In this document: piece by piece, positions 23,413-33,990 of the stretch
Layout of the letters: every line of letters starts with the position of its first letter
Numbering within the stretch: the first letter of the stretch is position 1
Assembly (NCBI GenBank): GCA_036250195.1
Contig: JAVHZZ010000008.1
Location: 2,440,001-2,504,000 of the forward strand
Source of the DNA: Mixophyes australis
Lineage: Eukaryota; Chordata; Amphibia; Anura; Limnodynastidae
Length of the DNA stretch: 64,000 nt
Direction: 5' to 3'
Notes under the pieces: generated by a model
Told to the model about the DNA's origin: nothing
Databases searched by the model: none
What the model saw: the letters and a program-made list of their open reading frames with translations, nothing else
Position numbers and translations under genes: made by a program

Positions 23413-23987
23413 TGTTAAATATGATTTTTTGTTAAGGCCTCATAAGGCCTTTGTTCAGCCATTTTATTGTAACTTGTATAGAAATATTATTTGCTAGAAG
23501 AGATTATTCATTTTTCTGTTAACTTGCAGTTTTGCAATATGTGAGCCTATGGCCTTGAAGTTGAACTAATAGGGAACACCTGAAGAATGTAACCAGTTAT
23601 GAAAACAATAATGAGCTTCATATCCAGCTGGTAGTATGGGAGCTGTATCCATGGTGTTACACATAGCATATCTCCAACTCCCCTTGAGATAAGAAATAAT
23701 AGGCTCATCTGTCCTTAGAAGGGGGAGAAAAGTAAACACCTCAAGAATACGTGAGAAAGTTAATCAGTAGCGCTTCTCATAAACTAGTGGTATAAACTAT
23801 TGTATGCATATGACGTAGGATTCATTTATACAGTAGCCTATAAAAACCTGTATCTTGGTATCAATAAACTAGAGAATATTCCTTGTATACAGAACTTGGT
23901 CTGTGTCAATTCTCTCCAGCTGATTGAAGCGCTTCCAGATATACTTGACACCACAGGCAGACTTGGGTCAGAATTTCAGATCTAACA
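23413..23987 (+). repeat. 3' LTR
   Basis: 575 bp, offset 6981 from the 5' LTR, with the same TATA box (23839-23846) and AATAAA (23863-23868). It ends TCTAACA and is followed by the CCTA target duplication. Confidence 0.95.
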
Positions 23988-24112
23988 CCTACCAGTATGT
24001 TTTTGGACTGTGACAGGAAACCGGAGCACCCAGAGGAAACCCACTTAAACACTTGGATAACATACAAACTCTACACAGAGTTCTCCTAGAACCACGGCAC
24101 TGTGCGTCGCAG
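23988..24112 (-). mobile_element. SINE fragment right of the retrovirus
   Basis: The block CCTACCAGTATGTTTTTGGA followed by GAAACCGGAGCACCC and ACATACAAACTCTACACAG is the reverse complement of the SINE body. The head part is degenerate and fades near 24112. Confidence 0.8.
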
Positions 24113-24162
24113 CTCGCTGGCGGAGAGTCGTATCTAGTACCACATAGAGTGGCAGGTATCTA

Positions 24163-24525
24163 GAAGTGCCCCCAGATTATATTATGACACACAGAAGTGC
24201 CCCCAATTCATATTATGCCACACAGCAATGCCCCCAATTCATATTATGCCACATAGTAGTGCTCCCAATTAATATTATGCCACACAGTAGTGCCCCCAAT
24301 TCATATTATGCCACATAGTAGTGCTCCCAATTAATATTATGCCACACAGTAGTGGCCCTGATTCATATTATGCCACACAGTAGTGGCCCCAAGTCATATT
24401 ATGCCACACAGCAATGCCCCCAATTCATATTATGCCACATAGTAGTGCTCCCAATTCATATTATGCCACACAGTAGTGCCCCAATTCATATTATGACACA
24501 AAGAAGTGACCCCAGTTCATACTAA
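24163..24525. repeat. Minisatellite, about 31 bp unit
   Basis: Roughly 11-12 copies of a unit with CACACAGTAGTGCCCCCAAT and TCATATTATGCC. A two- to three-unit block (CAGCAATGCCCCC then CATAGTAGTGCTCCC) occurs at about 24206 and again at about 24398, giving a small higher-order pattern. Confidence 0.92.
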
Positions 24526-25302
24526 TGAACTAATATTCATTACCATCAATGGCAGATCAGTAAAGCTAAAGGAAAATCATAAAATGCAGCACTAATGTAG
24601 TACATAAGCTTCTCAATCAAGCAATTATATATATAGTATATGAATCATCTTTATGAATTACAATTACTTTATTACAAGAAAATTGAACATAAATAACACA
24701 GCTTACTGTAATAAGGTCATAAATAAAACAAGGAAGAACATTTTCAAAGTAGAACTAAATCTAAATACAGACATACAGATATAGGCAGTGGTTGAAGAAG
24801 CCCCCACTTCTCTCCACTGCTTGACTAACTCACCACTTGGTAATTGTCACAAACAAATGTGTCTCCAATGCAGAATCCATAGTGGGTGAGCTATTTACAT
24901 AGGCCTCACTCTATTGTGGGCTCCAAGAAAATGTCTGCCCTCTGATATAACTCAATCAGTGATAGGGACAAGTTCACCTGAAGCTGATGTTCTGGGAAAG
25001 GTCTGTTTAGGACCTTCTCCTTCACAGAGTGAAGAAACCTGGGGCTGTCCTGTGCATTGCTTCTACATTCCTCCATGACTTTCTCAGCATTCATCTCAGG
25101 ACACAGGCAGGTTTACTCATATACTACATATGTCAGTTCTTTAGTGATAGAACCAGGATTCAGGGTGCAGTGGGAAGGGGGATATGAATCTATACCTATG
25201 ATCAGTATATTGATGTGAACTGCACAGCAACACTGGTCTAGTTCTGCATAGTGGGTGTAATTCTCAGTATCTGTGTACACTAGTGTAATTCTCAGTTTCT
25301 GC

Positions 25303-25333
<31 letters not shown>

Positions 25334-25754
25334 TTTTATATGTGTGTGTGAGACATGGGAGAGGTGGGGGACACAGAGTGAATAGCCTTTCATCACTTAA
25401 TAAGTATCTTTATTTTAAGAAATAATGTTAAAAAGCATCTAAAATTAGGTCTAAAAGGAATGTAAAATTATAAAATTCTCCTTGGCCATTGAGCTTCATG
25501 TCCCATACCACCACTTCTAATTTTTAGCTTCCACCATTGTTTATAGGAACTTTTTAGGGTATTACAAGTTTCTGGCTGCAAACACATATAATTACCTAAA
25601 GTTAAGATCCCAAAGAGCCCCAGGGAAGCAATATAGAGGTCACTTTGGTGATATTAGATACACAGTATAGTCAGTAGGAACTCAGTATCCCAAGTATTTT
25701 ATATTTGAATAGTGTCCCATTAAAAATAATGATATTTACTAGCTGAAATCATTC
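24526..25754. other. Unassigned; (TG)n microsatellite
   Basis: No gene recognised. A (TG)n tract lies at 25302-25331. The rest is AT-rich; the short minus-strand frame at 24906-25094 has no motif. Confidence 0.5.
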
Positions 25755-25956
25755 CAGGCCCCGCAGGTTTAGGGATCATTTTATTAATTTCAGTCCCCGC
25801 AGAGTTAGGGAGCATTTTATTAATTTATCATCATCATCATCACCATTTATTTATATAGTGCCACTGATTCCACAGCGCTGTACAGAGAACTCATTCACAT
25901 CAGTCCCTGCCCCATTGGAGCTTACAGTCTAAATTCCCTAATATACACACACACAG

Positions 25957-25990
<34 letters not shown>

Positions 25991-26405
25991 ATATCTATAT
26001 CTATATATAGAGAGAGAGAGAGGGAGAGAGAGACAGACTAGGGTCAATTCTGATAGCAGCCAATTAACCTACCAGTACGTTTTTGGAGTGTGGGAGGAAA
26101 CCGGAGCACCTGGAGGAAACCCACGCAAACACAGGGAGAACATACAAGCTCCACACAGATAAGGCCATGGACTGGAATTGAACTCATGACCCCAGCGCTG
26201 TGAGGCAGAAGTGCTAACCACTAAACCACTGTGCTGCCCGTTAATTCCAGCCATGCAGGAGTAGGGAGCTTTATATTTTTTCCCTTAGGGTTAGGGGGTA
26301 TTCTATTAATTCTAGGCCCCACAGGGTTAGGGGGCATTTTATTAATTCTAGGCCCCACAGGGTTAGGGGGCATTTTATTAATTCCAGCCATGCAGGGTTA
26401 GTGGG
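25755..26405. repeat. Degenerate minisatellite, about 37-40 bp, split by a SINE
   Basis: Copies of a unit containing CCCCACAGGGTTAGGGGGCA and TTTTATTAATTC occur at 25755-25826 and 26240-26405. The SINE at 25827-26240 entered between them. Confidence 0.82.
25827..26240 (-). mobile_element. SINE with expanded internal (AT)n
   Basis: A complete minus-strand copy: the reversed tail (ATC)n, CAGCGCTGTACAGAGAACTC, GAAACCGGAGCACC and the tRNA-like head ending GTGCTGCCC. An (AT)n and (GA)n expansion fills 25953-26035. TTAATT borders both sides (25820-25825 and 26241-26246), a likely target duplication inside the minisatellite. Confidence 0.88.
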
Positions 26406-27182
26406 TTTTCTTTCATCCAAGCTGATCAGGTCTCAAATACTGTAGCACTGCTACATTCAGATTCAGAAATAGAAAAGACTCCAAACTAATATATTTCTGG
26501 TATGATTTTAGATCCTCCATCAGCCAAATTAGCTATATTTCATATAGTGAATCCTAAAAAAAAAATCAATAATATGTTAAGTAACACATAAGTTCTTTAT
26601 AATAATTTCAATTTAGCAAGAATATGCTTCCAAAACCAGTGATAAAGTATGTAGTAGCAACTCTGTGTGTTAATCAGTACTACTCTAATATAATATTAGC
26701 CATATACTGTATATATATATATATATATATATTCTCTATAAGCCAGCTATGTAATCCCCTATACCTGGGAGGTGAGTGCATCTGATTTTAACTCCATTTT
26801 ATCAGTGTTTGAAGCATATAGGTCAGTGTAGGACCTGCATACAATGAGGTGCCCTTGATGCTGGGATGCAGGCTTAAATGTTTAGATCAAAATATGAACC
26901 AATACCTCATGTTTTCCTTTTGTTAGCTATACACAGATATGCAGTGCTAAGGATAATCACCGAAAACAATCTCTATGTTTTGTACACATATAGGGTGATT
27001 ATACTGTCACGCAGCTGGTACCAGGTATAATATGGGATTGACCGAGTGCCGGCTTATTTCTTCTCTGGTTTTGTCTCAAAATATTGCCCTATGTTGACTT
27101 AGCAGCTGTCTGTGAGGCCTATTTAAGGCTCATTTGGGTGAGGCCCACAAGTCAGCCCTTGCTAGATGTAACCCCCTATACC
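26406..27182. other. Unassigned; (AT)n tract and an empty-site duplicate
   Basis: An (AT)n microsatellite lies at 26708-26732. The block CCCTATACCTGGGAGGTGAG at about 26757 is repeated near 27175, where a retroposed tail interrupts it. No gene recognised. Confidence 0.5.
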
Positions 27183-27242
27183 AGTAAAGCGCTACGGAAT
27201 TTGCTGGCGCTATATAAATAAATGTTGATGATGATGATGATG
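27183..27242 (+). mobile_element. Tail-only retroposon insertion (60 bp)
   Basis: AGTAAAGCGCTACGGAATTT, then GGCGCTATATAAATAAATGT and (GAT)n, flanked by ATACC at 27178-27182 and 27243-27247. It is the extreme 3' end of the retroposon family that also supplies the SINE tails. Confidence 0.8.
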
Positions 27243-27324
27243 ATACCTGGGAGGTGAGTGCATCTGCTTTTAAGTGCGTTTTAATGGTGTCCATACAGTG
27301 CTCTACAATCTTACATGTTTCTAC

Positions 27325-27890
27325 TAGAGTTGCTCACTGACCCCCGTGAACTGGTTTTGGTTTTGGATCTGGATTTGCTTCGTGTTTTGGTTTTGGCAAA
27401 ACCGCCCTCGTGTTTTTTGGTTTCAAATTTTTTAGAAAAAAAACTAAAATTTGCTAAAATCACATAATTTTGCTTTTTTTTTTGTTCCTACATTATTATT
27501 AACCTCAGTAACACTAATTTCAAGACATCTGCAGTCAATTTAGACCACCTCACAGGTCACATTATTATTTTCATACACCTTCGGACAAACACTGCAGCAA
27601 CCTGGCTGGATGGTAAGCGACAGAGCAATGACACAAACACACGGCAGTTCCTAGCACATCTAGGACACATTGGCACACAGCAGTGGCAGAAAAGAAAAAT
27701 GGTGGTCCGCCCTCCCTCCCACCCCTCGCTATGTTGGATCTTAAAAAGGAATTCAAAACTCCCGAGATCCGACAACCTCACAATGACATTTTTCCTCGTT
27801 TTCAATTATGAGGGCGCGCGGCAGTCGGTACTCAGATCCCCTAAGTTCAGGTGTGTTCGGTTCTCGAGGAACCGAACCTGAGCATCTCTA
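27325..27890. mobile_element. hAT-like miniature element
   Basis: 566 bp with ends TAGAGTTGCTCA and TGAGCATCTCTA (inverted, one mismatch). The 8 bp flanks are GTTTCTAC (27317-27324) and GCTCCTAC (27891-27898), which agree at six positions. Eight-base duplications are typical of hAT elements. The interior has an AT-rich left part and ends with GGTTCTCGAGGAACC near the right end. It has no transposase. The short frames at 27557-27881 are incidental. Confidence 0.83.
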
Positions 27891-27939
27891 GCTCCTACTA
27901 ATGTCGGACAATTAGTCAGGTCCGAGGTCCATGATTTAA

Positions 27940-28450
27940 ACGTGAGAAGACATCAAGTTATTGAACAGATCATTCAACTTCTTAGCAGATTAGTTTGGTG
28001 GCGTCCTCTTCAAACAGATGTCGAGGTCTTTGTGCCATTTGTAAAAAGAAGCCTTTTTATGCATTTTATTGTAGATCTACCAATGTCACAAGGTAATCCA
28101 GTCATTTGGGTGACTGTTGATAAAATCAGTAAAATGATTATTTCTCTTTCAGAATTGTTTTTTTTTACATACTTAAAACACATGGGATTTCAGTACATAT
28201 AGAAATTCACAGTTTATTTCCAAACTTTACAAAGCAATATGTTAAATGTAAGTACTAACTTATCATTGATGCCAGCTTATCACCCCCCAAACCAATGAGC
28301 ACACAGAAAGCATGAAGCAGTTCTTAGAATAATATCTTATGTGTTACATCCTTCCATGGGATTGGCCACCAGACATATCTCATAATGAGCTCTATGGACT
28401 GGATTTCTGGATGTTCCTGCCAGCCTAGAGTCCTTTCCCCATTAGAAGAC
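27940..28450 (+). pseudogene. Ty3/Gypsy integrase fragment
   Basis: The frame 27942-28202 contains HFIVDLPMSQGNPVIW and VDKISKM, the start of the catalytic core of Ty3/Gypsy-type integrase (D of FIVDLP is the first catalytic acid). Beyond a stop at 28203, AYHPPNQ at about 28270-28295 matches the block before the third catalytic residue, but the expected glutamate-containing stretch is altered. A partial zinc-binding region precedes it. It is truncated at both ends and inactive. Confidence 0.8.
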
Positions 28451-28559
28451 CTATAGTTGGGTTGTGAAGGAGCATGTTTTGCCCTTGGGAGTCTTGGGCA
28501 CAGTAGTGACAGTCGTAGCCTTAGCTTGGATCAAAATTGGGAGCCCGAATGTGATGACC

Positions 28560-29012
28560 ATTCCAAGAAGCAAATGAAGGAGAAGAATTGCTTTTACATC
28601 AGCGGCAAAAGTGTGTCAAGGTCTGGGAAAGGTTGTTGACCTTCACATTATTGACCCCAGAACAGTAGGCGCTAATCAAATTATGGCAGGAAGAGAGCCC
28701 AACAGCCCTGTCGTGAGTCCAGTGTCTTGGCGCCCAGAATGTACCTGAGAAATGTATCAGTGAGGATTGTGATGAGAAATCGGGGACATTCCAGAAGGTG
28801 GCGCCATTCATTGAAAGTCATGATGATGACCAGCAACCCATGGTTTCCCATGTCATAGTTGACTTTAGCATATGTGAATTATTTGGAGAAGAACGTGATG
28901 GGATGACGTACATTCTTGCCATCCGTTTGGGAGAAGACAACCCCAGAAACACTTTTATATGCGTAAACTTGTACAGTGTAGCGCCAACTGATGGATCGAT
29001 GGGCATTTAATG
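28560..29012 (-). pseudogene. Ty3/Gypsy RT/RNase H fragment
   Basis: On the minus strand, across two frames from about 29000 to 28650, the pattern SVGATLY, ITFFSK, KVNYDMGN, NEWRHLLE and then ILTDTF follows the RT-to-RNase H junction and RNase H domain of Ty3/Gypsy elements (the aspartate of LTD is a catalytic position). Stops and shifts are present. It points toward the integrase fragment, which lies on the opposite strand, so the two cannot belong to one uninterrupted element in their present form. Confidence 0.72.
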
Positions 29013-31156
29013 TGCCTGCAGGTGACAGGTCTGCTATAATATCCTATCTATACCTGTTTGTCTATTATCACATTCCTGTCATTCATGGAGCACTAGTTAC
29101 CTGTCCAATATGCCGTCAGCTTCGCTGTATTTGGTTGAAGTTTAATCACTGCCAGTAATAACTAGATAAGGTGTAACAGTAGCAGTGATCTGTGTGACTT
29201 GTGTATCGGATGCTGACAGGGTCCAGTGATGGGAAATACTCCCGATAACACTATGTTTAGGGTAAAATTACTGATTAATCAATGTGAGGAATAAAAGCGA
29301 CCAACCGATTTTAGCAGGTTTCGAGCTATATAAAATCCAGAAAAACACAGTTTTAATAGATTGTATTAACCCAATGTAGGAAATTAGATCCTTATCCCCA
29401 ATGCAAATTGATGCAGAAAATAAAAATGTTAAATATCCCCTTACAGGGCACAAATGTAAATAAATATTAGAGATGGTGCATATAATTTCCTACGGTGTAA
29501 CAGAGCTTACAACTATGTGGGCTGTTATACACAGCGCTGAATTGAGATGATCCCCACGAACGCCAAAGTCCACCCCCCAACACGTTACTCTCGTGTCCAT
29601 GTGAAACATGCAATATTCCGCACTCAAACCCTCTCCTGCTTCTAGCTGACATTATCCCCCTTTCCCCATGTCACATTCTCCCCACTCTCCTACAAAAGTC
29701 ATATATCATATATGGCAACAAGAGTGAGGGCTTGGGGCACATGTGACATGGGGAGAATTGTGGGTAAGCATATGTGACAGAGGCAAAGGAAATAGGACAC
29801 GTAACGTATGCCCTCCTCACAATTTATACTGCAAAAAAAATATTGTCTACGCTAGATGCCCCCCAGTGTCTTATCTGTCTTCCTCCTGATTTTCATCAAA
29901 GTTTTTATACCATGCAGTTATAACGGTTTATCTGGCCCGATTACGAGATAAATGGGCCAGGGCCTGAAGATTATAAAGGGCCTATCAGGAGACGTGCCGT
30001 CTCACCGGAGGTGTGGCCAGTGATGTGTGGGTGTGACCAGCTGTGTGTGTGGGCGTGGTCAGCATAGCTTGCACTTCCCTTCAACCACCTACATCTCCCC
30101 CATCTGCCCTTATATAAAGGGTGCACCACTAATTGGTTCACACAGCATGTATGTAACGTGATAAGTGGAAATATGTCCCTGCTGTCCCTCATCCTGGTAT
30201 CAGGAGAGTCCCTTAAAATCAGGACTATCCTGATGGATTTGGGACAGTTTAGAGGTAAAGGTATGTTATCGTATCGACCTTTACAGACAAAAACACAAAC
30301 AATGGTTGATTAATTCATGGCTAATCCCCTTCCTCATGCGCACGCCGCTGAGCGATGTTGCTAACTTGTTGCCCCTATTCCCCAACTGAAACAGTCGGCG
30401 GTGTGTCTCTTGGGTGACTTGTAAAATGCAGAGATCGTACAGCAATATAGTTGCAGGAGGGTATGTACAAGACAATAATTAAAGTTGTCTGAAGGTAGAC
30501 AAGCCCTGGCTTGGTGAGAGAATTTTCACTCGAACACTGAACATTTCAAGAAGCTTTTTTTTTTGTCTCACTAACAAAAATAGTCATTAAATTATTGCCC
30601 GAGACATAATACAAAATGCAGGAGGTAACAGTCACACATCCACGTACAAATGTACTTTTAGGGTGCAGAAACCATTTAAGACCCCCCCCCCCCGTAATGA
30701 CAATTTCCCCCAGGCTTTGAAATTTCAGTCTCAAATGATTTTATTCACTTGTTTGTATTTCAGGGAGTTTACCGCTCCCTCCGGGTGCTGCAGGGTTTAT
30801 AAGATGGAGGATAAGGGAAGGTTTTAAATGGGACACCCTGAGTATAAATTTGTATCGCTAGCTTAGGGACTCACCTACAGGAGATGCCTTGACGCTGGCA
30901 GGTGAGCTTAACCCCAATATAGCACAAAATTCTCCTGATTGTTATATATTGTTTGTTTCTGCACGCCGGACAACATTTTTATTTTATTTGTACTTGCACA
31001 TTGGTCTTATTTATCCTTGGCTGTCGTCTGAAATTATTTTATTCACTTGTACACATTTCATTAACTTAAAGAAGCGCCTTCTTCTCTTTCACTATTTGCC
31101 ATGTGTCCACATCTGCTGAAATTTCATACGATTCGAAGCCAACACTTCTGGTCACA
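29013..31156. other. Unassigned; poly-C tract
   Basis: No gene, RNA or transposon end recognised. A poly-C run lies at 30680-30693. All frames are under 80 residues and without motifs. Confidence 0.5.
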
Positions 31157-31412
31157 TGACCCTCTTCAGTGTGACGTTCTCCCCCTCTTCAGCGTGACGT
31201 TCTCCCCCTCTTCAGCGTGACGTTCTCCCCCTCTTCAGCGTGACGTTCTCCCCCTCTTCAGCGGGATGTTCTCCCCCTCTTCAGCGTGACGTTCTCCCCC
31301 TCTTCAGCGGGACTTTCTCCCCCTCTTCAGCGTGACGTTCTCCCCCTCTTCAGCGTGACGTTCTCCCCCTCTTCAGTGTAACGTTCTCCCCCTCTTCAGC
31401 GTGACGTTCTCC
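31157..31412. repeat. Minisatellite, 23 bp unit
   Basis: About 11 copies of CGTTCTCCCCCTCTTCAGCG plus TGA. They are pyrimidine-rich on the plus strand, with rare GGGAC or GTAAC variants, so the array is young or homogenised. Confidence 0.95.
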
Positions 31413-32343
31413 GACGATCAATCATAAATCAGACAACAGCAGACTTTTAAATATTAATATCTCTGCATTAAAAGATTTTTTTTTTGTCCATGATCTATAC
31501 AACTTTTGACAGCTTATACCATAGAACATTTTGATTTCTTGATAATAAATTCACTTTAATGTCAAGAGCTTAATTTATCGATGGGAAGACAAAGAAATCT
31601 GATCAGGACCCTGTCTCATTTAAAGGATAATTACAATGAAAACATAAATGAAAAGCATCAGAGAACATGAAGATAGGACATATTTTGTGTAAAGCATAAT
31701 TGTACCAGTGGACTTTTGTCTGTCGATCAGGAAATTCTATGTCAAAGTGCGGACGGTGCTCTGTTTGTGGCGTTAGATTATTTAAAACAATGAGAAATGA
31801 TAACTAGTTCCAAGTACTGATGCTGCGGGTCAAGCACTATGTGACAAACTTAGCTAGTTATATTAAGTGTATATTAAAATGTGTTTGTTTTAAATTCTTG
31901 CTAGATTTGTTTTTCATTAAAATGTATTCAGTCTTGCACTAACTTCTGTAGTAAATATTCATCTAATACCCAGAAATTGACCAGCCTGAGATTCTGACCC
32001 AGGAAACGGTCTCACGGAGATAAATTAGCTGTACTGGTATTCTGGATAGGTAAATTAATGCCAAGCCAGCACATTTTAGCGAGGCAAAATAATGGAATAT
32101 TATCATTATAATTTTAGCAGAGCCGATCTTACCACTAATATAGGCATCTGGTTAGGGTACCAACGTGGGGGAGGAGCGATAATGGCGCAGTGCTGAGGCA
32201 AGGGGGGAGGAGTCTTCCTGGGACCTCGTCAGTATCTGTAAAAATTATGTTTAACTCTCCAAAATAGTCTGTGCTCCCTTAATGCTCCTTGTCTATCCCT
32301 TCAGCTCATTTAAATAACAAAATCAAATTTTGGACTGTTTGCC
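31413..32343. other. Unassigned, unique-looking AT-rich DNA
   Basis: No repeat or gene recognised. Segment 31560-32110 has many homeodomain- and POU-like AT-rich words and no obvious repeat signature. Confidence 0.4.
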
Positions 32344-32360
32344 ATCATTGACCAACCCAT

Positions 32361-32849
32361 TCTTTGACTGAAAAAGTAACTTTATTTGTATAAAGATACA
32401 AAAACCACACAATTCATTACATTCAAGTGTACGCAGTACACCGTGAAACATAATCATGCGTACATTTTAGTACAATACAAGGCATAAAGTACAAGATATA
32501 ACATCCTACATGAGTACTGCACTAACCAATCAAACAAGTGGCAGACGCGGTGGGGGTTTCTGGGTCTCCAGAAACATCTCCTTTCCGCTAACGAAGTGCC
32601 CCATATAGCGGCACTGTACTATACAGCAGCAGCCGCGGCTGCTGTATAGTACAGTGCTGCCGAAACGCATGCGCAGCAGCTCTCTCACTTTTTTTTTTTT
32701 TCCGGTGGGGGGTAAACCCCCCTCTAACAATCCTGCGTGCGCCCCTGCAAACTTAAACAATATAACATATTCAAAAAGCAATGGATGTGAGGGGACGGTA
32801 GATGAGAGGGGTAGTGTGGGGGAGTCACGAACCCGAAGCTTTATTGAGG
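32361..32849 (-). mobile_element. Retroposed insert with 17 bp target duplication
   Basis: ATCATTGACCAACCCAT occurs at 32344-32360 and 32850-32866 and borders 489 bp. Read on the minus strand, the insert ends with an AATAAA signal about 20 bases before its 3' border, as in a retroposed transcript end. An A-rich tail is nearly absent. Inside lies a GC-rich block (about 32530-32755) with a near-palindrome, probably a separate older insertion. The parent transcript or LINE is not identified. Confidence 0.7.
32612..32658. repeat. Near-perfect palindrome
   Basis: GCACTGTACTATACAGC and its inverse GCTGTATAGTACAGTGC enclose AGCAGCCGCGGCT. The arms can pair over about 22 bases with one 3-base bulge, giving a strong hairpin or cruciform. 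No Dicer-type precursor features can be judged from sequence alone. Confidence 0.85.
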
Positions 32850-32866
32850 ATCATTGACCAACCCAT

Positions 32867-33339
32867 GTGCACACGGATCAGTCCATTCAGCCCGATCTTA
32901 ACACGTGTGTCCAGCGTTAAAGGCAGGACGTCAGGATGGTATTAGCCTGCTGCCCTGTACCTTATAGGGAGAGGCTCATTGTTCTATATGGGCCCAGAAC
33001 CCGCACACTGTCATATGGCGGTGACAGGCGGAGGAGGCACCACCAGGAACAACTTTGTGGAGAATAGGGGTCTCCATGCAATAAATGGGGGTCTTTCTGT
33101 GCAGAGGGGGTCCAAAAGGTTCATGGGAACCAATAAGGATCAATTTATTTATCTCCACCTACAAGGATGTGATTTAAATCTTCATAGAATGGTTCTGTAA
33201 GGTAAGACTGGTTGTAATAAATAGACTGTGAGCATGTGAATACCTGCTGTTGTAATCACTTACTATATAAGCACCCCCTACCTTTCTGCATCTGGCACAT
33301 TCTCCACTCCCTGTATCTGTTGCGATCACTAAAGACTCT
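32867..33339. other. Unassigned
   Basis: No gene or repeat recognised. Confidence 0.5.
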
Positions 33340-33662
33340 GCTTTAGTCCATCTGCTTTTCCTAAGTTGCAGCGCCCTCGTTACCAGTCTGCCTTATAAAT
33401 CTCTGACCTCATCACGAGATACCCTCCCTCACACTCTCTTAGATCTTCACCTCGCTTACTCTCTGATAACCACCTCTCACTGCCACTTCTCCTACCTCGC
33501 CTGACCAGACTCTCCCCAAACCTCCAACCTCCAACCCTCAGCTGATACCACTCTCTCTGGGCACTGCCATCTCCAGCCCCATGCCCACTGCTGTCCCACA
33601 AGCTCCAATCGTTTCAGCATTGCCCTCTCCATCTAGATTGTAAGCTCTTGTACGATACGTTA
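33340..33662 (+). mobile_element. Possible eroded L2/CR1-type LINE 3' end
   Basis: The CT-rich run of TCTGACCTCATCACGAGATA and later leucine/serine-rich blocks resembles the C-terminal RT region of L2-type LINEs, followed by GATTGTAAGCTCTTG, a phrase usual near their 3' ends. Frames are broken. This is a weak call from pattern memory. Confidence 0.35.
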
Positions 33663-33723
33663 TACCGACAGTCTGGTGCTGCAGAGTTTCGCGGCATCTT
33701 AGAAATGAACACTGATGAATTAT

Positions 33724-33990
33724 AAGCAGCACCGTGGCACAATGGTTAGCATTGCTGCTGCCTCACAGCGCCAGCCTATAGGTTTTATTCGGGACATTAT
33801 CGGTGTGGAGTTTGCATTCTATTAGTTTGGGCTTCCTCTGGGTGCTCAGGTTACCTCCAGGCTACCATCTACTGATAGGTTAATTGGCTTTGTCTTAAAT
33901 GAACCGAATGTGTGTGATATTTAATTTAGACTGTAAGCTTTACTGGGGCAGGGACTGGTGTGGAAGATCCTCTCTAAAAACCACATAATG
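33724..33990 (+). mobile_element. SINE, old copy without tail
   Basis: The head AGCACCGTGGCACAATGGTT and the later GGTTAATTGGCTTTG and AGACTGTAAGCTTTACTGG blocks follow the family order. The CTATATAAATAAA tail is missing. Confidence 0.75.

Larger units (their letters stand above)
16432..23987 (+). mobile_element. Endogenous retrovirus, gammaretrovirus-like, defective
   Basis: A 7556 bp provirus with 575 bp LTRs (TG...CA ends), a primer-binding site three bases after the 5' LTR, pol remnants in the order RT connection, RNase H, integrase, a purine tract against the 3' LTR, and the 4 bp target duplication CCTA (16428-16431 and 23988-23991). A 4 bp duplication and the pol details fit gamma-type retroviruses. 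Gag, protease and the RT polymerase core were not recognised, and pol is broken by several stops and frame changes, so the copy is coding-dead. The two LTRs appear identical. It sits inside an older minus-strand SINE. Confidence 0.93.
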
